From Pseudohongiella sp. O18 (GTDB lineage Bacteria > Pseudomonadota > Gammaproteobacteria > Pseudomonadales > Pseudohongiellaceae): a stretch of DNA of 64,000 nt. Both the position numbers and the translations under genes were made by a program. The DNA lies in NCBI RefSeq assembly GCF_021729085.1, contig NZ_JAJSAR010000003.1, positions 186,001-250,000 of the forward strand, given 5' to 3'. The stretch's first letter is position 1. The number at the start of each line of letters is the position of its first letter. Of this stretch, positions 8,008 to 16,596 are shown in pieces. The notes beneath the pieces were generated by a model. That model worked only from the letters and a program-made list of their open reading frames with translations. It was not told the DNA's origin and did not search any database.

Positions 8008-10105
8008 CGTCTGGTGACCATGCCAGAAAACTCCATCTGTCTGCGTATTCCAGGATCAGGGCATTCACAGCCCCCGCTGGCGAGTGGCCCTCGCCCTCCG
8101 CGGCATATAACCAGACTGCAGCCTTGTCACCATGACGACGCTGCAACGCGGCAATCAGTTTGTAACTGTGCGCAGGCGCAACAATGTCATCACCAGGCCG
8201 TGCGACCGTCAGAACAGGCGGCAGTGAAGTCGGTGAACTCTCGCCAGTCAGTGCCTGGTGGTAGGAAGAATTGGCAAGCTGCCATTCTCTTGACTGCTCA
8301 ACACCGGGGTCACCGTATTCCGCCACCCAGGACGGCGACCCTCCCAGTCGCAGAAAGGACGGCAGGTCATGCAACCCTGAATCGGCAACAACCGAACTAA
8401 AGACATCAGGCGCCTTTAACATGGCCATGGTGACCAGCAGCGCACCATGGCTGCGCCCCATAGCGGATACCTTGTTCCCTTGCGTCTGCAAAGCTGACGC
8501 TACATGGACAAACTCATCAACAGCCTGAGGCAGATCACCAGCAGGCCCCACGACGACGTAATGTCCACCAGCCAGCAGCCACACATAACGAGCAATGGAG
8601 AACCCCAACTCGATTGGCGCACCGAAACCACCATAGGTTTCGACCAGCACATGATTATTGATGTCCGGAATCTGCGAATCAGCATCCGTTTCTTTCTCAG
8701 GGGAAACCACAAAGTACGGGACAGTGCCATTCTCGCCTGCTGAATGGCCCATGCTGGACAATTCAAGCCTGACATCCAGATCAGCGGCAGGTGGCATATC
8801 CTGGCTCAGCAACTTCGTATTACCCGTGCTCAGGTCCAGCAAGGTCGCCTGCGGCGGCACGGTCAGACCACTATAGGCCAGCAATAACTGCTGGGGCTCT
8901 ATGGCGCGCATTCGATCAAGTCGCACCGGTTCTGGCAGTGCCACCTGCCCCACTATTACGCCATCCAGGCGTTGCTGGTAGAGCAACGATTGTCCATGGC
9001 GAAGGTATTCCACAAGGAAAACGTCGCCCACGACCTGCACGGAGGACAGCTGGGCGTTTTCGAGTGGCGCATCCAAGGACAGGGGTCGCAGCGCAGTATC
9101 CGCCAGAGAGGCCGCGTAAATGACAGGATCACCAGCCGGTCGACGCCCTTCACGACGATAAAAAATAAACTCATCGCCAATCGCGCCGGCAAACCATAAG
9201 CCGACATCGTCGCCCTGCCAGAACCCGTCGCTTCGAACGGGCATACCGGTGATCCAGCGCGCCAGTTGAGTGCCGGAGCGATCGTCCAGCAGTGTCAGGC
9301 GATGGCGACCTTGATGCGATTCAGCAACAATGACCCGCTCGGACTGCGGTACCGGCAGCAAAGCCTCAATAACCCAGCCTTCCTCAGGCTGATATACCGT
9401 CGCGCTGTTTGCTGACTCTGATGGTGTAGATCGCAGCTGATGATAATAAAGCGATTGAGCATCGCTGCTCCAGACCCCGTCCTGACTGCCAGCCCAGGCG
9501 GCAAGAACAGGGTTCTGACCGTTTGCACTCAATGCCAGACTGTCACCCGAATCGACAAAACCAACATGCCAGGCGTCAGCCAGTTGCAACAGGACTGCCG
9601 ACCCATTCGCATTCACCGATACCGAGCGCCAGCTGTCAGATGTCACACCAGCGACTGGCGGCAAAGTCTGTCCAGCAGCAGCCACATCAAATGAGTTGCG
9701 GGATGCATCGCCGGGTGCCGGCAGCTCAGACCAGTAGAGTTCGTAATGGTCCTGCATGCCTGGATTGAAATAATAGAAATAACGTTGCCCGGCGACAGCA
9801 ACTGCCTGAATGCGGGCATAGTCCCAGCTTTGAGCCATCAATCGCTGCCATTGCTCACGGCTGGGCAGTCTGGACAGCATTTCAACGGTGCGTGCCTGCT
9901 GAGCCTGGCGCCAGGCCCGGCTTTGCCCGTTATCTGTCTCAAGCCACCGAAAGGGGTCGGCTGTCGGCTGTGCGCTGATGGATTCAGACAGCAGCACCAT
10001 AGCAAGCGCCATGATCCGCAGCACGATCGCGCCAGCGCCGTTATGACGGTACTTTCCCGGCACTCTCAGCAGAACATGCTCTGGTTGATGATGCCCGCAC
10101 CCCAT
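7997..10105 (-). CDS. Prolyl oligopeptidase family (S9A-like) serine peptidase, secreted
   Basis: 702 aa. After an N-terminal hydrophobic segment (IMALAMVLL, cleavage likely after ISA) come the S9 N-terminal signature DPFRWLE, a beta-propeller-like region and a C-terminal alpha/beta hydrolase domain. The probable triad is Ser552 in GRSHGA, an Asp in RPGDDIV (about 639) and His674 in GEGHS. The family cleaves short proline-containing or basic peptides; this one is probably periplasmic. The ATG at 10105 is favoured because GAAGGTG lies 7 nt upstream and overlaps the stop of the LysR gene, implying coupling. A start at 10024 or 10012 would give a shorter signal peptide but lacks a ribosome site. 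Confidence 0.82.
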   Translation of the reverse strand: MGCGHHQPEHVLLRVPGKYRHNGAGAIVLRIMALAMVLLSESISAQPTADPFRWLETDNGQSRAWRQAQQARTVEMLSRLPSREQWQRLMAQSWDYARIQAVAVAGQRYFYYFNPGMQDHYELYWSELPAPGDASRNSFDVAAAGQTLPPVAGVTSDSWRSVSVNANGSAVLLQLADAWHVGFVDSGDSLALSANGQNPVLAAWAGSQDGVWSSDAQSLYYHQLRSTPSESANSATVYQPEEGWVIEALLPVPQSERVIVAESHQGRHRLTLLDDRSGTQLARWITGMPVRSDGFWQGDDVGLWFAGAIGDEFIFYRREGRRPAGDPVIYAASLADTALRPLSLDAPLENAQLSSVQVVGDVFLVEYLRHGQSLLYQQRLDGVIVGQVALPEPVRLDRMRAIEPQQLLLAYSGLTVPPQATLLDLSTGNTKLLSQDMPPAADLDVRLELSSMGHSAGENGTVPYFVVSPEKETDADSQIPDINNHVLVETYGGFGAPIELGFSIARYVWLLAGGHYVVVGPAGDLPQAVDEFVHVASALQTQGNKVSAMGRSHGALLVTMAMLKAPDVFSSVVADSGLHDLPSFLRLGGSPSWVAEYGDPGVEQSREWQLANSSYHQALTGESSPTSLPPVLTVARPGDDIVAPAHSYKLIAALQRRHGDKAAVWLYAAEGEGHSPAGAVNALILEYADRWSFLAWSPDVRQ

Positions 10106-10117
10106 GCTGTGTCACCT

Positions 10118-11002
10118 TCAGTGCTTGAACAGCGCCAGCAGGGTCTCACGCAACCAGCGATGTGACGGGTCGCTGTCCGACTGGCGGTGCCAGTAAAGGT
10201 GCAAGTCCAGGGGCATGGTTTCGAAGGGAAGTTTGCGCAATGTCAGCTGGTATTGGGACGCCAGGTAACGTGGGACGGTCAGTACCAGATCGGTGCCACG
10301 CACCACTTCGGCAGCGACCCGGTAGTGCTGAACTCGCAGTTGGATGCGACGTTCAGCCTGATGGCGCAGCAGGGCCATATCGACCTGCCCCAGTCCCCTT
10401 CGACGGCTCGACACATGGATATGACTCAGGGCGAGGTAAGCGTCCAGTGTCAGTGGCTGCTGTGACATGGGATGGTCGGGGCGCATGGCACACACATAGT
10501 CATCCTTGATCAAGGACTGGTGTGACACCTGGGTATCTTCTATCAGGGGTACATCGACAGCAAAGTCCAGCTCACCTCGTGACAACTGACGTACCATCTC
10601 GTGACGCTTGGTATAGTAGCTCTGCAGTGACAGGTGTGGCGCATGCTGCTCGAAATGCGGAAACAGCCTGGGCAGGATGACCGCCTCGGCCAGATCCGTC
10701 ATGCTGAAATGATAGGTACGTTCTGCAGAATCCGGTGAAAAGTCCTCGCGCTCAAGAACACTCGCATTCAACATCCCCAATGCAGCAGAGATGTTCTGGG
10801 CAATACTGTCTGCTACAGGCGTCGGCAACATGCCTTTCGAGGTGCGAACAAAAAGCTCGTCGTTGAACACTCGTCGCAGCCGCGACAGTGCATTACTGAC
10901 CGCCGGCTGGGTGATCGACAGAGCCTTCGCGGCCTGAGTCAGATTACGCTCGGTATAGATCGTGTCAAATACCAGAAACAGATTAAGATCCAGCTTTTTC
11001 AG
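10118..11002 (-). CDS. LysR-family transcriptional regulator, apparent CTG start
   Basis: From the CTG at 11002 the product is 294 aa. The winged HTH is complete (LKKLDLNLFLVFDTIYTE, then RNLTQAAKALSITQPAVSNAL), followed by a LysR substrate-binding domain with VRGTDLVLTVPRYLA near the end. The frame is open to a TAG at 11063-11065 and contains no ATG, GTG or TTG before an internal GTG at 10870, which would delete the whole DNA-binding helix. CTG sits about 7 nt after a GGGGG run, so it is the best start. The gene is followed after 12 bp by the S9 peptidase, whose ribosome site overlaps this stop, so it may regulate that gene. The inducer is unknown. Confidence 0.8.
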   Translation of the reverse strand: MKKLDLNLFLVFDTIYTERNLTQAAKALSITQPAVSNALSRLRRVFNDELFVRTSKGMLPTPVADSIAQNISAALGMLNASVLEREDFSPDSAERTYHFSMTDLAEAVILPRLFPHFEQHAPHLSLQSYYTKRHEMVRQLSRGELDFAVDVPLIEDTQVSHQSLIKDDYVCAMRPDHPMSQQPLTLDAYLALSHIHVSSRRRGLGQVDMALLRHQAERRIQLRVQHYRVAAEVVRGTDLVLTVPRYLASQYQLTLRKLPFETMPLDLHLYWHRQSDSDPSHRWLRETLLALFKH

Positions 11003-11086
11003 AGCACGGCCCCCTTTTATTGTCGCAGTCGCCAGTCCTTGTGCTGTTTCCAGGCTTGAGACCTATGTGTGACTTGCCCTGCTTTA

Positions 11087-11129
11087 TGTATTATTCTCGT
11101 GAATGATACTCAAATTCCGCAATAATACA
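11087..11129. promoter_or_regulatory. Interrupted inverted repeat in the LysR/phosphatase divergent region
   Basis: Nine-base arms TGTATTATT (11087-11095) and AATAATACA (11121-11129) are perfect complements separated by 25 bp. They lie in the only intergenic region between the LysR gene and the divergent phosphatase gene, where a LysR operator would be expected. The T-N11-A LysR core is not obvious, so this is a candidate only. Confidence 0.25.
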
Positions 11130-11153
11130 AATCAATAGTATGGATAAATTTAA

Positions 11154-11849
11154 ATGAGTCAGTTGTATCTGGTCCGCCATGGACAGGCGTCGTTCGGTGC
11201 CGACAATTATGATCAATTATCGGAGCTGGGTGAGCAGCAGGCCGTCTGGCTTGGTGATTATTTTCGCGAACTGGGTGTGACGTTTACCCGCGCCATCGCA
11301 GGCTCCATGAAGCGTCAGCAGCAGACAGCACAGGGCATCCTGCTCGGCGCCGACCAGCCTCTGAGCGTTGCCATCGATGCCGGCTTTAATGAGTTTGACT
11401 TCCATACCCTGGCCGCAGTTTATTGCCACAGTGCCGGTATGGAAGTACCCTCGGTCAGCGATGGTGGACGTCTGTTTTTCCAGATGCTGCGCAAGGCCAT
11501 GCATACCTGGTCGCGTGATGAGCTGCATGCGAGCCACAATGACAACTCCTCACACTCACTGGAACGCTGGCAACAGTTCCATGATCGGGTGCACAACAGC
11601 CTGCATTCCCTGACCGCCCTGGAATCGGGCGAAACTGTGCTGGTTGTCAGTTCTGGCGGCGCAATGGCCATGGCCGTGTCACAGATTCTGGGGTGCGGAG
11701 TCGATACGCTGATCGACCTCAACATGCAGACACGCAACACCGGCATACACCATTTTCATTTCAGTCAGCGCGGCTTTCAGCTGACCACTTTCAACGCGCT
11801 GCCGCACCTGCAGAGACGCGACCGCTTGCACGCGCTTACCTACACCTGA
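11154..11849 (+). CDS. Histidine phosphatase (phosphoglycerate-mutase-like) family protein
   Basis: 231 aa. The branch-1 signature LVRHGQASFG is at residues 5-14, giving the phosphorylated histidine. The second conserved histidine of the superfamily (usually in SHGG) is replaced: the matching segment is VVSSGGAMAM. Related uncharacterised subgroups also have a serine or threonine there, so the protein need not be inactive. The substrate cannot be predicted. It precedes an APH-like kinase gene by 60 bp on the same strand and is divergent from the LysR gene. The upstream AT-rich region has no clear Shine-Dalgarno sequence. Confidence 0.8.
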   Translation: MSQLYLVRHGQASFGADNYDQLSELGEQQAVWLGDYFRELGVTFTRAIAGSMKRQQQTAQGILLGADQPLSVAIDAGFNEFDFHTLAAVYCHSAGMEVPSVSDGGRLFFQMLRKAMHTWSRDELHASHNDNSSHSLERWQQFHDRVHNSLHSLTALESGETVLVVSSGGAMAMAVSQILGCGVDTLIDLNMQTRNTGIHHFHFSQRGFQLTTFNALPHLQRRDRLHALTYT

Positions 11850-11909
11850 ATGCAGGACTTCTGACAGCGAAATGAGACTTGACGGCAAAGCCCGACCGGA
11901 ACTGGCACC

Positions 11910-12914
11910 ATGAACAACAATAATGCTTTGGCAAATTGGCTTAACACTCATATAGATGGCTGTGACGGCCAGTATCAACTTGAAAAGTTTGCAGCTGGAC
12001 AATCCAATCCCAGTTTTCTGCTGCAGTGCGGAGGTCAGCAGTTTGTCCTCAGGCGTAAACCGCCTGGCGAACTTTTGGCTTCGGCTCATGCAGTAGATCG
12101 CGAGTATCGCCTTATCAGTGCACTTCGGCACACTGACGTGCCGGTGCCCCAGGCCCTGGCACTGTGTACCGACGACGGCGTGATTGGCAGCATGTTTTAT
12201 GTGATGAGCTACGAGCCGGGCGACATATTGTGGGACCCGGCGTTGCCTGATGCTGAGACAGCTTTACGGCCGGCGTACTATCACTCGCTGATAGGCGCGC
12301 TAGCAACCTTGCACGATGTCGCCTATGAGAGTGTCGGGCTGCAGGACTTTGGCCGGCCAGGGAACTATTTTGAGCGCCAGCTGACACGCTGGCACAAACA
12401 GTATCAGGCCTCGCAAACCACCGAACTGCCTGCCATGGATTCTCTGATTGCATGGCTGCAGCGCAATATGCCGCCTGATGACGGTGCCAGCAGCATCATT
12501 CATGGTGACTACCGTCTGGACAACGTCATGTTCCATAAGGGATCACCACAGATCCGCGCAGTACTGGACTGGGAGCTGGCGACGCTGGGACACCCAATGG
12601 CTGATCTTGCTTACTACCTGATGGCGCTTCGGCTGCCCGGCGAAGGCGAGATTCGGGGCCTGCAGGGCAAGAATCTGAAGGATCTGAATATCCCAGAAGA
12701 AGCGGAGCTGATTGACCTGTACTGCCAGCAGCGCCAGCTAGCCTCACCGCGACACTGGAACTTCTATATGGCATTCTGCTTCTTCAGACTGGCAGCAATT
12801 CTGCAGGGCGTCTACAAACGTGGCCTCGACGGCAATGCCTCTAATGAGCGAGCGCTGCGCATGGGAGAGCTGGTGGCACCACTGGCGGAAATGGGGCTGG
12901 CCTCGGTTGACTGA
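11910..12914 (+). CDS. APH-like phosphotransferase family protein (acyl-CoA dehydrogenase-associated type)
   Basis: 334 aa kinase-fold protein. The catalytic loop IIHGDYRLDNVMFH is near residue 196, and the metal-binding VLDWELATLGHPMADLAYYL near 217. This DWE-LGHP form is typical of the group that resembles the N-terminal domain of ACAD10/11 and phosphorylates hydroxyacyl groups in fatty-acid catabolism, rather than antibiotics. No acyl-CoA dehydrogenase gene adjoins it. The start codon is followed at once by AACAACAATAAT, a match to the Hfq/Crc recognition pattern (see findings). Function is inferred from the family. Confidence 0.78.
   Translation: MNNNNALANWLNTHIDGCDGQYQLEKFAAGQSNPSFLLQCGGQQFVLRRKPPGELLASAHAVDREYRLISALRHTDVPVPQALALCTDDGVIGSMFYVMSYEPGDILWDPALPDAETALRPAYYHSLIGALATLHDVAYESVGLQDFGRPGNYFERQLTRWHKQYQASQTTELPAMDSLIAWLQRNMPPDDGASSIIHGDYRLDNVMFHKGSPQIRAVLDWELATLGHPMADLAYYLMALRLPGEGEIRGLQGKNLKDLNIPEEAELIDLYCQQRQLASPRHWNFYMAFCFFRLAAILQGVYKRGLDGNASNERALRMGELVAPLAEMGLASVD
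11913..11924 (+). promoter_or_regulatory. AAnAAnAA-type motif at the start codon of the APH-like gene
   Basis: AACAACAATAAT immediately follows the ATG at 11910. In Pseudomonas, repeated AAnAAnAA sequences at translation start sites are bound by Hfq with Crc and block initiation. The sequence match is direct; the regulatory role is inference and depends on a Crc-like partner not visible in this window. Confidence 0.3.
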
Positions 12915-12933
12915 CGAGTGCTACCATCGAAGC

Positions 12934-12945
12934 AATAATAAAAAC
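12934..12945 (+). promoter_or_regulatory. AAnAAnAA-type motif next to the symporter ribosome site
   Basis: AATAATAAAAAC lies directly before the ribosome-binding sequence TGAGGGTG and 12 nt before the ATG of the small symporter subunit gene. Placement and sequence fit a Hfq/Crc catabolite-repression site as known in Pseudomonas. It may be chance in an AT-rich leader. Confidence 0.35.
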
Positions 12946-12957
12946 TGAGGGTGTGTT

Positions 12958-13242
12958 ATGCGCGACAAACACGCACGAGCCTATTGGCGGGCCAACGTCA
13001 GAATACTGGCGGGCCTGTTGTCTGTCTGGTTCTTCATTTCCTACGTCTGTGGCATCCTGCTGGCCGACACGCTGGATGCAATCCGGTTCGGCGGTTTCAA
13101 GCTCGGTTTCTGGATCGCACAGCAGGGATCCATCTACGTTTTTGTGGTGCTGATCATTGTTTATGTTGTGCTGATGGACCGATTGGATGCGCGCTACCGA
13201 AGCGATAGCGAGCAAGGTGTATCCAGGGAGGATCAGTCATGA
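12958..13242 (+). CDS. DUF4212 small membrane subunit of a sodium/solute symporter
   Basis: 94 aa with two transmembrane helices (about 18-38 and 55-78) and the DUF4212 pattern: YWRANVRI at the start, FFISYVCGILLAD, FGGFKLGFWIAQQGSI. These proteins are always encoded immediately before an SLC5-type symporter of the VC_2705 class and probably form its partner subunit. Here the stop overlaps the symporter ATG by four bases (ATGA). A strong TGAGGGTG ribosome site precedes the start. Confidence 0.92.
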   Translation: MRDKHARAYWRANVRILAGLLSVWFFISYVCGILLADTLDAIRFGGFKLGFWIAQQGSIYVFVVLIIVYVVLMDRLDARYRSDSEQGVSREDQS

Positions 13243-14939
13243 CGGTTCAGCTGTGGACCTATATTTTTGTTGCGCTCTCTTTCGGTTTATACATAGGCAT
13301 TGCCGTCTGGTCGCGCGCCGCCTCAACCAATGATTTTTACGTAGCTGGCGGTGGTGTTCACCCTCTCGCCAATGGCATGGCAACTGCCGCCGACTGGATG
13401 TCGGCAGCGTCATTCATCTCCATGGCAGGCCTTATCTCTTTTCTTGGACGCGACGGTGCGTTTTACCTGATGGGCTGGACTGGCGGTTATGTACTTTTGG
13501 CGCTGCTGCTGGCTCCCTACCTGCGCAAGTTTGGCAAGTACACCGTGCCGGACTTCATCGGTGATCGCTATTACTCTCGCAGCGCGCGCCTGGTGGCAAT
13601 TTTCTGCGCCATTTCGGTGTCTTTTGTTTACGTCTGCGGCCAGATGCAGGGGGCAGGTATCGTTTTTTCCAGGTTCCTGGAAGTTGATATCACTACCGGT
13701 GTGATAATAGGCATGGCTATTGTGTTCTTCTATGCCGTTCTGGGTGGCATGAAAGGCATCACATATACGCAGGTTGCTCAGTACTGCGTACTGATTTTCG
13801 CTTACATGGTGCCAGCCATCTTTATCTCGCTGATGATGACAGGCAACCCCATTCCTCAAATTGGTTTTGGTTCCGAACTGACTGCAGAGTATGGTGGTGG
13901 CTATCTGCTTGACCGCCTGGACAGCTTGAGCCAGGACCTGGGCTTCGCAACCTATACCGAAGGTCAACGTGCGACGCAGGACGTCTTTTTCATCACTGCC
14001 GCGCTGATGTTCGGCACAGCCGGACTGCCACACGTGATCATCCGGTTTTTCACCGTGCCAAGCGTCAGGGACGCGCGCAAGTCAGCGGCCTATGCGCTCA
14101 TCTTTATTGCCATTTTATACACGACTGCACCAGCAGTTGCAGCATTCGCACGCACCAACTTATTAAATACCGTTGACAACGCCGTATACGAAGAGCTGCC
14201 GTCCTGGTTCAGCACCTGGGAAACAACCCAGCTGATCTCTTTTGACGACCGCAACGGGGATGGCCGGGTGCAGTACTCGGGCGATGCGGAAACCAACGAA
14301 CTGCAGGTCAATCGCGACATCATGGTGCTCGCCAACCCCGAGATTGCCCAGCTGCCCAACTGGGTGATTGCGCTGGTAGCGGCAGGCGCGCTGGCGGCGG
14401 CGCTATCAACGGCCGCCGGCCTGCTGCTGGTCATTTCAACGGCTGTTTCGCATGACCTGCTTAAACGCAGCCTGATGCCGGGGATCAGTGAGAAGCAGGA
14501 ACTCCTGTTTGCCCGGCTCGCCATCTTTGTCGCTATTCTGATCGCAGGTTATTTCGGCATCAATCCACCCGGGTTTGTCGCCGAGGTAGTCGCCTTCGCG
14601 TTTGGACTGGCTGCCGCATCATTCTTCCCGGCGATTGTACTGGGCATATTCTACCGCCGCATGAACCGTGAAGGAGCGATCGCCGGCATGCTGGCAGGCT
14701 TCCTGTTCACTGCCGGTTACATTGTCGCCTTCAAATTTGTGGTACCCGAACTCAGCACACCTGAACACTGGTGGTTCGGAATATCACCAGAGGGCATTGG
14801 CACCCTGGGCACACTGATCAATACCGTGGTGGCACTGACTGTCAGCCGCCTGTATCCAGCGCCACCGCGTGACATCCAGAACATGGTTGAGGAAATTCGA
14901 TTACCAGGCGCGGTGCCCGCAGCAGTCAATCATCCGTAA
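13239..14939 (+). CDS. Sodium/solute symporter, VC_2705 subfamily (acetate/short-chain carboxylate type)
   Basis: 566 aa SLC5-family permease with about 13-14 hydrophobic helices. It has the family start VAGGGVHPLANGMATAADWMS (in ORF residues about 31-50), GGYVLLALLLAPYLRKFG and FGTAGLPHVIIRFFTV. A soluble loop at about 320-355 carries FDDRNGDGRVQYSGD, an EF-hand-like DRNGDG sequence seen in this subfamily. Relatives such as ActP move acetate or propionate with Na+, but the substrate is not proven. It is coupled to the DUF4212 gene. The 3' end overlaps the convergent mrp gene by 14 bp. Confidence 0.88.
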   Translation: MTVQLWTYIFVALSFGLYIGIAVWSRAASTNDFYVAGGGVHPLANGMATAADWMSAASFISMAGLISFLGRDGAFYLMGWTGGYVLLALLLAPYLRKFGKYTVPDFIGDRYYSRSARLVAIFCAISVSFVYVCGQMQGAGIVFSRFLEVDITTGVIIGMAIVFFYAVLGGMKGITYTQVAQYCVLIFAYMVPAIFISLMMTGNPIPQIGFGSELTAEYGGGYLLDRLDSLSQDLGFATYTEGQRATQDVFFITAALMFGTAGLPHVIIRFFTVPSVRDARKSAAYALIFIAILYTTAPAVAAFARTNLLNTVDNAVYEELPSWFSTWETTQLISFDDRNGDGRVQYSGDAETNELQVNRDIMVLANPEIAQLPNWVIALVAAGALAAALSTAAGLLLVISTAVSHDLLKRSLMPGISEKQELLFARLAIFVAILIAGYFGINPPGFVAEVVAFAFGLAAASFFPAIVLGIFYRRMNREGAIAGMLAGFLFTAGYIVAFKFVVPELSTPEHWWFGISPEGIGTLGTLINTVVALTVSRLYPAPPRDIQNMVEEIRLPGAVPAAVNHP

Positions 14940-15747
14940 CATCGATTGTGGGCGCGGCGGGTCTGGCTTCGACCTGCCGCGCCAGGCGATCGCGCAATGC
15001 GTCGGCCAGAGAATGATAGGCCCTGGCGATCGGACCATCCGGCTGGGCTATTGTCACCGGTGTGCCAGCATCCCCCTGTGATCGGATCAGCCTGTCCAGC
15101 GGCAGGGATCCTATCAGCGGGGTATCAAAGTCCTGCGCCAGGCGATCGCCGCCGCCCTCGCCAAAAATCGTCTCAATATGCCCACAATTGGAACAGACAT
15201 GCTGGCTCATGTTCTCTACCACGCCCAGCAATGGAACCCTCACCTTGCGAAACATCTCCATGCCTTTGCGAGCGTCAGACAGCGCCACATCCTGAGGCGT
15301 GGTGACAATCACAGCACCACTGACACGCGCAGTCTGCGTCAGGCTCAACTGTATGTCACCGGTCCCGGGCGGAAGATCAATGATCAAATAATCCAGTGCC
15401 GACCACTGGGTATTGAGCAGCAGCTGATTGAAGGCACCAACGATCATTGGCGCGCGCCAGACCATGGCAGTTTTCGCATCGACCAGAAAACCTATTGAAT
15501 TGGTCTCGATGCCGTGGGCCACCAGTGGCAACATGATTTTTCCAGGTTTGACCTGCGGACGTGTTCCGTCTGGAACTCCCAGCATCAGCGGCAGGCTGGG
15601 CCCGTAAATATCCGCATCCAGCAAACCTGTTTTATAACCCTGTTGATGTAGCGCCACCGCCAGGTTCACCGCAGTCGTTGACTTGCCTACTCCACCCTTG
15701 CCGGACGCAATACAGATAATGTGTTTAATGGTTGCCAGCGACTCCAT
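14926..15747 (-). CDS. Iron-sulfur cluster carrier protein Mrp/ApbC (NBP35 family)
   Basis: 273 aa P-loop ATPase that assembles or carries Fe-S clusters. The deviant Walker A SGKGGVGKSTTAVNLA is near residue 15. DADIYGPSLP follows, then IIDLPPGTGD and the metal-binding VCSNCGH (CxxC) near residue 192. The protein starts almost directly at the P-loop domain and lacks the N-terminal MIP18 domain found in longer ApbC proteins. It is a single gene convergent with the symporter. The upstream 170 bp is shared with the divergent unknown gene at 15918. Confidence 0.93.
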   Translation of the reverse strand: MESLATIKHIICIASGKGGVGKSTTAVNLAVALHQQGYKTGLLDADIYGPSLPLMLGVPDGTRPQVKPGKIMLPLVAHGIETNSIGFLVDAKTAMVWRAPMIVGAFNQLLLNTQWSALDYLIIDLPPGTGDIQLSLTQTARVSGAVIVTTPQDVALSDARKGMEMFRKVRVPLLGVVENMSQHVCSNCGHIETIFGEGGGDRLAQDFDTPLIGSLPLDRLIRSQGDAGTPVTIAQPDGPIARAYHSLADALRDRLARQVEARPAAPTIDVTDD

Positions 15748-15917
15748 GCGACCCTCCCGCTCAGACAGACACTGCCTGGCTTAATTGCTGTAACTGTAAG
15801 AGGCGTGAGTTTAGCAGGCTGTTGCGCTTAGACACACTTGCAGTCTTGATATTGGCAGCAAAACCATGTTCTATTTGACATCGTACATTAATAGAATCCG
15901 GTAAATCTGGTTGGATC

Positions 15918-16571
15918 ATGACAACGTCTGTTAAACACACTGCAAGAGTCGAGAACAGCCAGGCTGCCCGCAGCAGCTATGGCTTGAGACACTGTTTACG
16001 ACACACGGTGGCATTTGTCATGACCTCCGCGCTGCTGGGCAGCATCGCAGTCGCAGCTGAGGAACAACCCTCCAGCATGGGAAACGACCCACTGGCCAAT
16101 GCCCAGCAATCCTTCGAGCACCCGGTCAAGTATGCAATCTACTCCCCAGCATGGCACCTCAGCACCAATGCCGGCCTGCGCATCGTTGCACAGAACCAGA
16201 GCGACGAAGCCATCGAATTGAAAAAGGTTGTGTTCACAGATGAGTCGGGGGAGGAGCCGCCCTCGGAGCTGCTGTTGAACCTGACGGTACCCGCCCACGG
16301 CTGGGCCGAGACCCAGGTTGCCTATCAGGAGCTTCTGGCCGGAAATGACTGCGTGGAACGCACCATGGAGGATGACTGGAAGCTGGTGGAAATTTCCAAC
16401 TACACGCTTAATCCGTCGGTGCGTGGTCTGATTATTGAAAACACCCGCTCATTTCGAATTTATCAGTGCGTACGCAGCGTTCGCGCACACTGGCACAACA
16501 TCGACCAGGATATCAGCGGAGAAGGCCCGCAATGGTTGATGTACCACTTTGAACGGCTACCCATCGACTGA
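15918..16571 (+). CDS. Uncharacterised secreted protein
   Basis: 217 aa, not recognised. A basic N-terminus (residues 1-28) leads into a hydrophobic segment TVAFVMTSALLGSIAVAA, consistent with a long signal peptide cut after about residue 47 (AVAA|EE). The mature part has two cysteines (NDCVER and YQCVRS) that could form a disulfide, and a beta-rich pattern (LRIVAQNQSDEAIELKKVVF), which suggests a small immunoglobulin-like or jellyroll fold. No catalytic motif is seen. It stands alone, divergent from mrp and convergent with the coiled-coil lipoprotein. The function is unknown. Confidence 0.7.
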   Translation: MTTSVKHTARVENSQAARSSYGLRHCLRHTVAFVMTSALLGSIAVAAEEQPSSMGNDPLANAQQSFEHPVKYAIYSPAWHLSTNAGLRIVAQNQSDEAIELKKVVFTDESGEEPPSELLLNLTVPAHGWAETQVAYQELLAGNDCVERTMEDDWKLVEISNYTLNPSVRGLIIENTRSFRIYQCVRSVRAHWHNIDQDISGEGPQWLMYHFERLPID

Positions 16572-16596
16572 TGTACCTGCAGATTACCTGCTCTGC

